Shown one piece after another: positions 23,309-32,106 of a stretch of 52,493 nt of DNA; the first letter of the stretch is position 1; every line of letters begins with the position of its first letter. Both the position numbers and the translations under genes were made by a program. This DNA comes from Rhodoplanes serenus (GTDB taxonomy: Bacteria > Pseudomonadota > Alphaproteobacteria > Rhizobiales > Xanthobacteraceae): NCBI GenBank assembly GCA_945897515.1, contig CAMDFO010000030.1:1-52493 (forward strand), written 5' to 3'. The notes under the pieces are model-generated. The model worked only from the letters and a program-made list of their open reading frames with translations. It searched no databases and was not told the origin of the DNA.

Positions 23309-24160
23309 TCAGAACGCGTAGCGCAGATTGGAGCGCGCCGCGCGCCACAAGGTCCACTGTCTGCGCCATTGCGGGATATCGGACGGCTGGAATGGCTGAT
23401 AGCGGCGCCGCTCCATCCGATCGAGCACGGGGCGCACCAGCGCCACGGGGAGCAGCGCCGGCGCTACGACCGGCGGCGCATCGCCGATCAGGTCGCGTGC
23501 GCCTGTCAGATGCATTCGCGCACGCAATCTCAATTCGGCCAGCGCCGCACGCAATTCAGGCGTGACCTTGCCGGCGAAAATGTCCTCGGCCTGCGCGCCG
23601 TGACGTTGCAGAACGTCGGTCGGCACATAGAGCTGCCGGCGCGCGGCCTGCATCGGGAACGCGCGCAACAGCCCCGCGATCGAATAGGCGATGCCGGCGT
23701 GGCCGGCGAGATCGCCGGTGCCGGAATCCTTGCCGTCATTGAGGATGCGCGTCGCCATTTCGATCAGCGCCGACGACGTACGCATCGCATAGAGTTCGAG
23801 GTCGGCCAGGCTCGCCATCGGATCGTCGTAGAGATCGAACTCGCGCGCGTCGATCAGGTCGGCCAGCATCTGCGGCGGCAGGCGGTAGCGCACGACCGTC
23901 TCGCGTAGCGCCGCCGCCACCGGATTGGCCGCGACCTCGCCCTGCCCGGCTCCGCCCAGAACGTCGCGCCACCATTGCAGCCGGATTTCTCCCGGCATCG
24001 GTTCGCGCGCCAGTTCGCGCACGCGGGCAACTTCCAGATTGAAGGCGTACAGCGCAAACAGCGCCCGGCGATACTTCTGCGGCGCGAACAGCGTGGCGAG
24101 AAAGCGGTCCTTGTCGCCTTCGCGTACGAGCTCCTGGCAATGATCGAATGCGTCCGGCAT
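23309..24160 (-). CDS. Squalene/phytoene synthase-like protein, NDUFAF6 type
   Basis: The 283-residue protein has the head-to-head prenyl synthase fold but lacks the first Asp-rich metal motif. Where true enzymes have a DDxxD-type sequence, this has ALYAFNLEVARVRELAREP. EFDLYDDPMASLADLELYAMRTSS marks the second site, with only part of the acidic residues kept. PMPGEIRLQWWRD is also typical of NDUFAF6, the mitochondrial complex I assembly factor descended from this alphaproteobacterial family. It is therefore likely not a squalene or phytoene synthase. It lies 9 bases after the NDUFAF3-like gene, in the same transcription unit. Confidence 0.8.
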   Translation of the reverse strand: MPDAFDHCQELVREGDKDRFLATLFAPQKYRRALFALYAFNLEVARVRELAREPMPGEIRLQWWRDVLGGAGQGEVAANPVAAALRETVVRYRLPPQMLADLIDAREFDLYDDPMASLADLELYAMRTSSALIEMATRILNDGKDSGTGDLAGHAGIAYSIAGLLRAFPMQAARRQLYVPTDVLQRHGAQAEDIFAGKVTPELRAALAELRLRARMHLTGARDLIGDAPPVVAPALLPVALVRPVLDRMERRRYQPFQPSDIPQWRRQWTLWRAARSNLRYAF

Positions 24161-24169
24161 TGGCGTCGA

Positions 24170-24553
24170 TCACGCTACGGCGACAAGGGCCGCGGCCACG
24201 CGACGCCCCTCGCCGAGCAGGATGTTGTACGTGCTCACCGCGGTGCCGGTGCGCGCGACCTCGACGGCCAGCTTGCGCTGATGGAACCGCAAGCGCAAAT
24301 CGTCCGGCATGATCCACCGGTCGTCCCCGGCGCCGATCAGGACCAGCCCGATGTTTTCCGCTTCGGCGAACACAGGCTTGAGAGCGGTTTCGGTAATGTC
24401 CTCGGGACCAGCGACCGGCCAGGCCCAGATCCCGCTCGGCAGGCAAAGCAGCGAGCCTCGGTGCGACATGTCGGCAAAACGGAAACCGCCTTTGCCGTAA
24501 CCATCGATCGGCGCGGGGCGCGGCAGGTGCGGCGCGTCCCGCCGCTCTCTCAT
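24170..24553 (-). CDS. Mth938-domain protein, NDUFAF3-like
   Basis: The 127-residue protein has the Mth938 (DUF498) fold: APIDGYGKGGFRF near the start, the middle ILPSG-like turn CLPSGIWAWP, then NIGLVLIGAGDDRWIMP and STYNILLGEGRRVAAALVAV at the end. Human NDUFAF3, a complex I assembly factor bound to the membrane early in assembly, belongs to this family. Its start overlaps the secF stop by four bases (ATGA), so translation is coupled to secF. The function in bacteria is not known to me. Confidence 0.85.
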   Translation of the reverse strand: MRERRDAPHLPRPAPIDGYGKGGFRFADMSHRGSLLCLPSGIWAWPVAGPEDITETALKPVFAEAENIGLVLIGAGDDRWIMPDDLRLRFHQRKLAVEVARTGTAVSTYNILLGEGRRVAAALVAVA

Positions 24554-25482
24554 CTGTCGGGATTGTCGGTGATGGCGGCGTCGCGGCCCTCGCCGACCCC
24601 CAGATAGATCAGGATCGGAGCGGCGATGAACACCGAGGTGTAGGTGCCGACCAGCACCACGCCGAAGATCATGGTTGCGACGAAGCTGTGCAGCGCATTC
24701 CCGCCGAAGAAGAACAAGGCGAGCAGAGCCAGCGTCACCGTGACGTGGGTGATCACCGAGCGCGACATCGTCTGATTGACCGAGATATTCAGCAGTTCCG
24801 GCATCGACATCTTCTTGTAGCGCCGCAGCATCTCGCGAATACGATCGAACACGACGACCGTGTCATTGAGCGAGTAGCCGAGAATCGTCAGCAGCGCCGC
24901 GATGCTGGTGAGATCGAAATCGATCTGGGTGATCGCCATGAATCCGATGGTCAACACGATATCGTGGATGTTGGCGATCATGGCTCCGAGCGCGAACTGC
25001 CATTCGAACCGGAACCATAGATAGATCAGGATGCCGAGGACCGCGAGCACGAGGCCCAACGTTCCGTACGCCAGAAGCTCGGTCGACACGCGCGGACCGA
25101 CCACTTCGACGCGGCGGTATTCGACCGAATCGCCGAGCGCCTGACGCACCTTTTGCACCGCGGCCTGCTGGGCTTCCTCGCCGCCCGTCTGTTGCGCGAT
25201 GCGGATGAGAACGTCGTTCGCCCCGCCGAACTGCTGCAGTTGCACCTCGCCAAGGCCGAGGCCGCCGAGCGTCTCGCGCATCTTGGCGAGATCGGCCGGC
25301 GCCTGCTTGGCCTGCACTTCCATCAGCGTGCCGCCGACGAAATCGATGCCAAAGTTGAGCCCGTGCGTGAAATAGAGCGTGATGGCCAGAATCGACAGGA
25401 TCGCGGACGTGGGAAAGCTGATGCGCCGGAAGCGCATGAAATCGAACTTGGTGTCATCCGGCCAGAGACGAAGAAGGCGCAT
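24550..25482 (-). CDS. secF: Protein translocase subunit SecF
   Basis: The 310-residue membrane protein pairs with SecD to drive the late steps of Sec export with the proton gradient. After a short cytoplasmic lead, helix 1 begins near SAILSILAITLYFTHGL, followed by the SecF motif GIDFVGGTLMEVQ. A periplasmic domain of about 100 residues lies before helix 2 (GTLGLVLAVLGILIYLW), and helices 4-6 carry GYSLNDTVVVFDRIRE, the most conserved element. secD lies 60 bases upstream. Confidence 0.96.
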   Translation of the reverse strand: MRLLRLWPDDTKFDFMRFRRISFPTSAILSILAITLYFTHGLNFGIDFVGGTLMEVQAKQAPADLAKMRETLGGLGLGEVQLQQFGGANDVLIRIAQQTGGEEAQQAAVQKVRQALGDSVEYRRVEVVGPRVSTELLAYGTLGLVLAVLGILIYLWFRFEWQFALGAMIANIHDIVLTIGFMAITQIDFDLTSIAALLTILGYSLNDTVVVFDRIREMLRRYKKMSMPELLNISVNQTMSRSVITHVTVTLALLALFFFGGNALHSFVATMIFGVVLVGTYTSVFIAAPILIYLGVGEGRDAAITDNPDR

Positions 25483-25542
25483 GGGTACCGCGAGTTCCTA
25501 AGGAGTTCGACGCGTCAGATCGGCACTGTCATATCGGCACGG

Positions 25543-27150
25543 TCAGATTGGCACAGTCTTGGGCCGCCACCAGCGGACCCACAGAGCCACCATCAGGCGC
25601 GTGAGCGTGAACGCGGTGAAAACCGTGGTGATGATGCCGATGCCAAGCGTCACCGCGAAGCCACGCACCGGGCCTGTGCCGATGTAGAACAGCACGGCGG
25701 CGGCGATGAACGTCGTGATGTTGGAATCGAGAATGGTGGCGAGCGCGCGCGTGAATCCCGCATCGATCGCCATGATCGGCGTGCGGCCGGCGCGCACCTC
25801 TTCGCGGATGCGCTCGTAGATCAGCACGTTGGAGTCCACCGCGATGCCGACGGTAAGCACGATGCCGGCGATGCCGGGCAGCGTCAGCGTGGCATTGAGC
25901 AGCGACAGGACGCCGAAAATCATGGCGACGTTGATGGCCACGGCGATGTTGGCGAACAGCCCGAACAGGCCGTAGGTCACGAACATGAAAAGGATGACCC
26001 AGGCCGAGCCCACATAGGACGCGATCTTGCCCTTCTCGATCGAATCCTGCCCGAGCCCCGGCCCGACGGTGCGTTCTTCGATGATGGTGAGCGGCGCGGG
26101 CAAGGCGCCGGCGCGCAACAGGATGGCAAGGTCATTGGCCTGCTGCACATTGAAGCTGCCGGAAATCTGGCCCGAACCGCCGAGGATCGGCTCGCGGATC
26201 ACCGGGGCCGAGATCACCTCGTTGTCGAGCACGATGGCGAACGGCTTGCCGACGTTTTCCTGCGTTACCTGCGCGAAGCGCCGCGCGCCGTTGTTGTTGA
26301 ACCGGAACGTGACGATCGGCTCGCCGTTTCGTTGATCGAAGCCGGGTTGAGCGTCGGTCAGGTCCTCACCCGAAACCATGACGCGCTTTTCGATGACGTA
26401 GGGCGTGCGGCCTTCCGACCGGGACCCCTGGAGCAGTTCCGACTCGGGCGGGAGACGGCCCTGCTGCGCCTGGTCGGCTGGGATCGTGATATCGACCATC
26501 CGGAACGCGAGCTTGGCGGTCTTGCCGAGCAACTCCTTGAGCCGCGTCGGGTCCTGCAGGCCCGGCACCTGGACCAGGATGCGATCCACGCCCTGGCGCT
26601 GGATCGAGGGCTCCACGGTGCCCAGTTCGTTGACGCGCCGGTCGATGATCTGCATCGACTGTTCGACGGACTGGCGGATGCGCTCGACGATCGCCGGGGG
26701 CGTCGGTGTGAGCCGGATCACGCCATTGCCGGCGTCGACGATCTCCACGTTGCGCTGGCCGGTGGCGCTGAGCAGGCCGCCGAGCGGCTGCGACAATTCC
26801 CTCAGCTTGGTCAGGGCGAGCTGGGGGTCGACGCCTTCGCGGACCCGAAACTCCACCGTCTCGCCGCGAATCGTCGCCGCGGCCGGGCTGCCGAGCCGGT
26901 TTTCGCGCACCACGCGGCGGACGTCGTCACGCAGCTGCTCGACCTTTTCCTTGCGAACGGCGTTGGAATCGACCTCGAGCAGGATGTGCGACCCGCCCTG
27001 CAGGTCGAGGCCGAGCACGATGTGGCGCTGCGCCCACTTCGGCCAGGACTGCACCGTTTTCTCATTGACGAAATTCGGGAACGCGAAAGCGCAGACGATG
27101 AAAGCCGTGAGCAGCGTCAGCGTCGCCTTCCAGCGCGAAAAATACAGCAT
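25543..27150 (-). CDS. secD: Protein translocase subunit SecD
   Basis: The 535-residue protein shows the SecD layout: one helix near the start, then GLDLQGGSHILLEVD, a large periplasmic P1 domain with EGVDPQLALTKL and a second repeat, and the C-terminal helices with AGIVLTVGIAVDSNVLIYERIREE. It acts in the inner membrane with SecF and YajC. yajC starts 34 bases upstream. The length is less than that of E. coli SecD (about 615), as usual in alphaproteobacteria. Confidence 0.96.
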   Translation of the reverse strand: MLYFSRWKATLTLLTAFIVCAFAFPNFVNEKTVQSWPKWAQRHIVLGLDLQGGSHILLEVDSNAVRKEKVEQLRDDVRRVVRENRLGSPAAATIRGETVEFRVREGVDPQLALTKLRELSQPLGGLLSATGQRNVEIVDAGNGVIRLTPTPPAIVERIRQSVEQSMQIIDRRVNELGTVEPSIQRQGVDRILVQVPGLQDPTRLKELLGKTAKLAFRMVDITIPADQAQQGRLPPESELLQGSRSEGRTPYVIEKRVMVSGEDLTDAQPGFDQRNGEPIVTFRFNNNGARRFAQVTQENVGKPFAIVLDNEVISAPVIREPILGGSGQISGSFNVQQANDLAILLRAGALPAPLTIIEERTVGPGLGQDSIEKGKIASYVGSAWVILFMFVTYGLFGLFANIAVAINVAMIFGVLSLLNATLTLPGIAGIVLTVGIAVDSNVLIYERIREEVRAGRTPIMAIDAGFTRALATILDSNITTFIAAAVLFYIGTGPVRGFAVTLGIGIITTVFTAFTLTRLMVALWVRWWRPKTVPI

Positions 27151-27184
27151 CAGTGTGAGCTCGCCTTTTGCGACCGCGACGCGA

Positions 27185-27523
27185 TCAAGCGCCCTCTTCC
27201 TTCACCGGCTCGCCCTTGGCGCGGACTTCGGCGACCATGGAGCGCATCTGCTGGGTCCGCACGCCCTCGGCGAGCTCGATCTCGATCTTTTCGTCGTCGA
27301 TCACCTTGGTGACCTTGGCGATCAGCCCGCCCGAGGTCACCACCGTGTCGCCACGGCGCACGTTTTTCACCATCTCCTGGTGCGCCTTGACCCGCTTCTG
27401 CTGGGGCCGAAGGATCAGGAAATACATGATCACGAAAATCAGGACGAAGGGCAGCAGCGAAACGAGCATGCTGTCGCCGCCGAAGGGCGAGCCGCCTTGC
27501 GCGAACGCGGGAGTAATGAACAT
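27185..27523 (-). CDS. yajC: Sec translocase accessory subunit YajC
   Basis: The 112-residue protein begins MFITPAFAQGG, has one hydrophobic helix (LLPFVLIFVIMYFLILRPQQKR) and then the small soluble domain with VRRGDTVVTSGGLIAKVTKV, the YajC signature. The frame is open much further upstream, but a start at 27523 with a gag-rich site (cagaggccc) gives the family length. It binds SecDF in the inner membrane and heads the yajC-secD-secF transcription unit. Confidence 0.93.
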   Translation of the reverse strand: MFITPAFAQGGSPFGGDSMLVSLLPFVLIFVIMYFLILRPQQKRVKAHQEMVKNVRRGDTVVTSGGLIAKVTKVIDDEKIEIELAEGVRTQQMRSMVAEVRAKGEPVKEEGA

Positions 27524-27800
27524 GAAGGGCCTCTGGGCTGAAGAGCCTGTGGTTGCGGCGGCTTCCCCGGCGGCGCCTGCCACCGCAGCGGGCGCCCAAA
27601 TGTGCGCGGAATATAGCGGCCAATGGCCCAATTGCAACGCCGCCAATACCGCGGCAAATCTGCCAAAGCCCTCAAATATGCCGGTTTTTCCGGTTTCGCC
27701 GCGTCGGCCGGTCGGATGCGGTGCCTCGCCTGCAGCCACGTCGCTTGCGAGCGCCGGACCGCCCGGCTAATGGGTGCCCCATCCATCCGGAAGCTCATTC

Positions 27801-28745
27801 ATGGCCAAATCGAAGTCCGCGTCCAAACCAGCGTCGAAACCGCGCACCACTCGCCGGTCCGGCTCGCCCTCCAAGCCTCGGGGCAACCCCGCGGAAACAG
27901 CCACATTGGAGCGAATCGCGGCGAGCCTTGAGCGGCTGGCGCCGCCACCGCCGGGCGGGACCGACTTTGCCGCAGCCGACGCCTTCATCTGGCACCCGCA
28001 GGGCCGCCATCTTGCGCCGGTGGCGCGCGTCAACCGGGTCGACATGGCTCTGCTGAAGGGCATCGACCGCGTGCGCGACACGCTGGTCGAGAACACCGAA
28101 CGCTTTGCTCGCGGGCTCCCCGCCAACAATGCGCTGCTGTGGGGCGCGCGCGGCATGGGCAAGTCGTCGCTGGTCAAGGCCTCGCACGCCGCGATCAACG
28201 CGGCCCACGGCAAGCCGGACGGCATCCTCAAGCTCGTTGAAATCCACCGCGAGGACATCGAGAGCCTGCCCGACCTGATGGCGCTGGTGCGCGGCGCGCC
28301 CTATCGCTTCATCGTGTTCTGCGATGACCTGTCGTTCGACGCCGAGGATACCTCCTACAAATCGCTCAAGGCGGTGCTCGAAGGCGGCATCGAAGGCCGG
28401 CCGGAGAACGTGATCCTCTACGCCACCTCGAACCGCCGCCACTTGATGTCGCGCGACATGATGGAGAACGAGCGCTCGACCGCGATCAACCCCGGGGAGA
28501 CCGTCGAGGAGAAGGTCTCGCTGTCGGATCGCTTCGGCCTGTGGCTCGGCTTCCACCGCTGCAGCCAGGACGAGTATCTCGAGATGGTCGAGGGCTACGT
28601 CGCGCATTTCAGAATCCCGATGCGCGGCGACGCACTACGCCAGGAGGCGCTGGAATGGGCGACCACGCGCGGCTCGCGCTCGGGCCGCGTCGCGTGGCAA
28701 TACGTGCAGGACCTGGCGGGCCGGCTCGAAGTAAAGCTGACGTGA
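27801..28745 (+). CDS. DUF815 P-loop ATPase
   Basis: This 314-residue ATPase starts with a basic, disordered tail (Lys, Ser, Pro and Arg rich, residues 1-45). It then has the Walker A motif LLWGARGMGKSSLVKA near 112-127, the Walker B motif FIVFCDDLSFD, and ILYATSNRRHLMSRDM, the sensor segment, as in DUF815 proteins of the AAA+ fold. An ATG at 27774 is possible, but 27801 begins MAKSKSASK. Its role is unknown in all bacteria. It is divergent from yajC, an arrangement that recurs in related genomes as I recall. Confidence 0.9.
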   Translation: MAKSKSASKPASKPRTTRRSGSPSKPRGNPAETATLERIAASLERLAPPPPGGTDFAAADAFIWHPQGRHLAPVARVNRVDMALLKGIDRVRDTLVENTERFARGLPANNALLWGARGMGKSSLVKASHAAINAAHGKPDGILKLVEIHREDIESLPDLMALVRGAPYRFIVFCDDLSFDAEDTSYKSLKAVLEGGIEGRPENVILYATSNRRHLMSRDMMENERSTAINPGETVEEKVSLSDRFGLWLGFHRCSQDEYLEMVEGYVAHFRIPMRGDALRQEALEWATTRGSRSGRVAWQYVQDLAGRLEVKLT

Positions 28746-28871
28746 AATTGCGATTCCAGCGCGGGCTCATGCGAGCGCGACGCCGCGCGTTCGACAGCAT
28801 GCCTGCATCTGTGACCCATCAGCCGCATCCGTCGTGCCAAAACGCGTTGCGAACCAAATCGCAGTGGAAAA

Positions 28872-28905
28872 ACCAAAATTGGTAATAGACAGTTAACCAA
28901 TTGGT
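28872..28905. promoter_or_regulatory. Paired palindromes, possible operator upstream of the autotransporter
   Basis: ACCAAAATTGGT (28872-28883) and ACCAATTGGT (28896-28905) are both perfect palindromes with the same ACCAA/TTGGT half-sites; their centres are 23 bases apart, near two helical turns. They lie in an AT-rich patch in the gap 28746-29088, upstream of the autotransporter start. No regulator gene is adjacent. Confidence 0.45.
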
Positions 28906-28998
28906 CTAAGCGATTCGTCCTTGCGTTTGCCTCTATAGCGTCCGGCAAACCATCTTTTGCGTCCGGTTTCCAGGTGCGTTCAGAAATATTGCAGCGAC

Positions 28999-29025
28999 CG
29001 GCAAACGTCATGGCGACGTTTGCCG
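28999..29025 (+). promoter_or_regulatory. Perfect hairpin in the autotransporter leader
   Basis: CGGCAAACGTC (28999-29009) and GACGTTTGCCG (29015-29025) pair over 11 bases around a five-base loop. No T run follows, so it is not a usual terminator. It lies about 65 bases before the start at 29089 and could be an operator or an mRNA structure. Confidence 0.4.
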
Positions 29026-29088
29026 CGTGCGGAGCGTTGCCGGAGCAGAGCCCTGATATCGGGAGCTTCCAGAATTCGTCGACTGCAT

Positions 29089-32031
29089 ATGCTGGCGAAC
29101 AGGCTGCTGGCCTGTACCTGCCTCGGCGGCGCGATCGTTATGGCCGGGCCGGCTTCCCCGCAGACATGGCAGTCCGGTGGGCTGGCGAACACGGACTATA
29201 ACGAGCCCAGCAACTGGGACACTGGCACCGTTCCCAATTCCGCAGGTCAGACCGCAACATTCGGTCCCGCTGGTAGCGCCACCGTGATCGTCAATTCCGC
29301 AATAGCTCCGAATGGCTGGACCTTCGCTGCATCCAGCCAGGATTATGCCTTGAGCGGATCGACAGTCACATTCGGCGGCGCGGGCATAGCGATGCTCGCA
29401 AACAGAGGGGTCACCGTCTCGAACGTTATCGCCGGGACCGGCGGCGTGACCGTCAACAATCCCTCGGGCAGTCTGACCATGTCCGGGACCAACACCTACA
29501 CCGGCGTAACGACGATCAATGCAGGTGTGCTGAGCGTCGCGACAATTGGGAATGGGGGTGTCGCCGGCAATCTGGGAGCTGCCACCAATGCCGCCGCCAA
29601 CCTGGTGCTGGGCGGCGGCACCCTGCAATACACGGGTGCAGGCGAAAGCACGAACCGCGCCTTCACCCTGACCAATGGCACCACGTCTACCATCGAAGTG
29701 ACGGCCAACCAGTTGGTAATAAACGGCATCGCCCCCGCCACAACGGGCGGATTGGTCAAGACCGGCGCCGGTACGTTGCTTCTGGGAAACAACAATCTTT
29801 ACACCGGCGGCACGACGATCTCGGCCGGCACGTTGAAGCTCGGCAACAACGGCTCCAACGGCAGCATCGTCGGCGACATCATCAACAATGCCACGCTGTC
29901 GATCAAGCGCGACGGGCCTCTTACGCTCGCCGGCAGCATCAGCGGCAGCGGCATTCTGCAACTGGAGTCCCGCACCAATATCGGGACCACCTGGGTTGTC
30001 CTCACCGGCACCAACACCTACACGGGAGAGACCATCGTCGGCCAGGGAGGAGGAGCAGGCAACGGCAGGCTCCAGCTATCTGGCGCGGGAAGCATTTCCA
30101 ATTCGAGCCGCGTGAATATTGTGAATGCAAACACTTCGAATCCAGGGAGCATATTCGACATTTCAGCGACGATCGTGGGCGCAACCATCGTATCGCTAGC
30201 CGGAGATGCCCGCGCCACCGTCAATCTGGGCGCCGACAAGACCCTGACGTTATCAAATGCCGGCGACACGTTTGCGGGCAGCATCAGCGGCACCGGAACC
30301 AGTGGTCTGACGCTAACTGGTGGCGCAGCGACGCTGACAGGCGCCAATACCTACACCGGCGCCACCACGATCAACGGCGGCACGATGCATGTGGACGGCT
30401 CGATTGCCGCAACCAGCCTGACCATCGTGAATGCCGGAGGCACACTCAGCGGCATCGGCACGGTCGGCACGACCCAGATTAACAGCAGCGGCACGCTCGC
30501 GCCTGGGACTGTGGGAACACCGCTGACCGTCGATGGCACCCTCACCTTCAATGCGGGTAGCACCTATGTTGTCACGGTCTCATCATCGGCATCGACCGGC
30601 ACCACGGTCACCGGAACGGCTTCACTGACCGGTGGAACCGTACAGGCCGGCAATCAGGCCGGCGGCTCTCTGGCAAAGCAGTACACGATCCTGCAAAGCG
30701 GCGGGCTTGGCGGCACGCAATTCGCGGGGCTCAACAGCACTGGTCTGCCAGCGGGCTTTACGCCGAGCCTGAGCTACGTCGGCAACGACGTAATGTTGAA
30801 TCTGACCGCGCAACTTAGCGGCACTTCGACGGCCGGACTCGGCACAAACCAGCGGAACGTGGCGACCGCACTCGACAACTTCTTCAACAGCGGCGGCACG
30901 CTATCGCCCGGCTTTGTGACCGTGTTCGGCCTGACCGGTTCTGCGCTGTCCAATGCGCTCGCGCAGGTCGCGGGCGAGACGAGCGCGAACGGCGGGACAC
31001 AAGCCGGACTGCAACTGACCAACTCGTTCCTGTCGCTGATGCTCAATCCGTTCGCTGCCGGGCGAGCCGGCGATGCCGGCGGTCCAGCCTTTAGCTTTGC
31101 TCCAGCCAGGATCGCACCCGAAGCAGCCTCCCCCTACGCCGCCATCAACCGGGCCGCGACAATCAACAATGCGACGCCCAATGACAGGCGAAGGACCGTC
31201 TGGGGCTCGGCCTATGGCGGCCAAGCCAGCGCGCAGGGTAGCGTTGCGGCCGGCAGCAACGATACAGCCACCCGCGCCTATGGTTTCGCTGTCGGCGTGG
31301 ACGAACGTGTAAGCCAGGAAACCAATGTCGGTTTCGCGCTGGCGGGCGGCGGAACCGGTTGGGGGGTGGCCAACGGGCTCGGCAGTGGTCAGAGCGAGGT
31401 GTTCCAGGCTGGCGTACATGGAACGCAGCAGTTCGGCGCCTCCTACGTATCTGTCGCCGCGGCCTATGCCGCGAACTGGATGAAAACGAGCCGGACCGTG
31501 ACGATCGCCGGCACCGATCAGCTTGCCGCGAGTTTCACCGCCAACAACATCGGGGCGCGGATCGAAGCGGGACATCGGCTTATGGCAACTCAGAGGATGA
31601 GCGTCACACCCTACGCCGCCTTGCAGGTTCAAGCGTTCATCCTGCCGGGCTACAATGAGACCGCGACGGCGGGGTCCTCGCAATTCGCGCTGGCCTATTC
31701 CGCTCGCACCATCAGGTCAACGCGGAGCGAGATCGGTGCCTGGTTCGACACCGATCAGACGTTCCGTTCACACAAGGTCAATCTGTTCAGCCGCTTCGCC
31801 TGGGCACACGACTGGCGCAGCGATCCGTCCGTCATCGCGACGTTCCAGATGCTTCCCGGTACGAGCTTCACCGTCAGCGGCGCATCCCCGCCGAACGATA
31901 TTGCGCTTGTCACTGCCGGAGCCGAATTGAGACTGACCCAACGCATGAGTCTCGCCGCCAAATTCGACGGCGAGTTCGCTCATGGCTATCGCAGCTACGC
32001 GGGCACCGGAATGCTGCGCTACTCGTGGTAA
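29089..32031 (+). CDS. Large autotransporter adhesin with PATR repeats
   Basis: A signal peptide follows the chosen start (MLANRLLACTCLGGAIVMAG); an in-frame ATG at 28957 would give an extended signal region, which some autotransporters have. The 980-residue product begins with YNEPSNWDTGTVPNSAGQT, then carries a beta-helical passenger with at least four autotransporter-associated repeats of the form N-T-Y-T-G-x-T-x-I (TNTYTGVTTINAG, NNLYTGGTTISAG, TNTYTGETIVG, ANTYTGATTINGG). A hinge around residues 600-690 leads to a C-terminal barrel (from about 700, WGSAYGG) ending in RYSW. It is a type V secretion protein of the outer membrane. Function: likely adhesion. No partner genes. Confidence 0.9.
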   Translation: MLANRLLACTCLGGAIVMAGPASPQTWQSGGLANTDYNEPSNWDTGTVPNSAGQTATFGPAGSATVIVNSAIAPNGWTFAASSQDYALSGSTVTFGGAGIAMLANRGVTVSNVIAGTGGVTVNNPSGSLTMSGTNTYTGVTTINAGVLSVATIGNGGVAGNLGAATNAAANLVLGGGTLQYTGAGESTNRAFTLTNGTTSTIEVTANQLVINGIAPATTGGLVKTGAGTLLLGNNNLYTGGTTISAGTLKLGNNGSNGSIVGDIINNATLSIKRDGPLTLAGSISGSGILQLESRTNIGTTWVVLTGTNTYTGETIVGQGGGAGNGRLQLSGAGSISNSSRVNIVNANTSNPGSIFDISATIVGATIVSLAGDARATVNLGADKTLTLSNAGDTFAGSISGTGTSGLTLTGGAATLTGANTYTGATTINGGTMHVDGSIAATSLTIVNAGGTLSGIGTVGTTQINSSGTLAPGTVGTPLTVDGTLTFNAGSTYVVTVSSSASTGTTVTGTASLTGGTVQAGNQAGGSLAKQYTILQSGGLGGTQFAGLNSTGLPAGFTPSLSYVGNDVMLNLTAQLSGTSTAGLGTNQRNVATALDNFFNSGGTLSPGFVTVFGLTGSALSNALAQVAGETSANGGTQAGLQLTNSFLSLMLNPFAAGRAGDAGGPAFSFAPARIAPEAASPYAAINRAATINNATPNDRRRTVWGSAYGGQASAQGSVAAGSNDTATRAYGFAVGVDERVSQETNVGFALAGGGTGWGVANGLGSGQSEVFQAGVHGTQQFGASYVSVAAAYAANWMKTSRTVTIAGTDQLAASFTANNIGARIEAGHRLMATQRMSVTPYAALQVQAFILPGYNETATAGSSQFALAYSARTIRSTRSEIGAWFDTDQTFRSHKVNLFSRFAWAHDWRSDPSVIATFQMLPGTSFTVSGASPPNDIALVTAGAELRLTQRMSLAAKFDGEFAHGYRSYAGTGMLRYSW

Positions 32032-32106
32032 CGGCCCAGGCAAATCCCGAATTTGTGAGTGCGCGTCCGATGCCGAAGCGCGACCTGGCGATTCCTGGGA
32101 GCCTTG

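Noticed and set aside
23309..24160. Squalene or phytoene synthase for hopanoids or carotenoids
   Set aside because: The first Asp-rich metal site is missing and no terpenoid genes are nearby; the NDUFAF6-like reading fits better.
25153..27312. 719-codon plus-strand frame opposite secD and secF
   Set aside because: It overlaps unmistakable secD and secF; the translation is low-complexity Arg, Asp and His.
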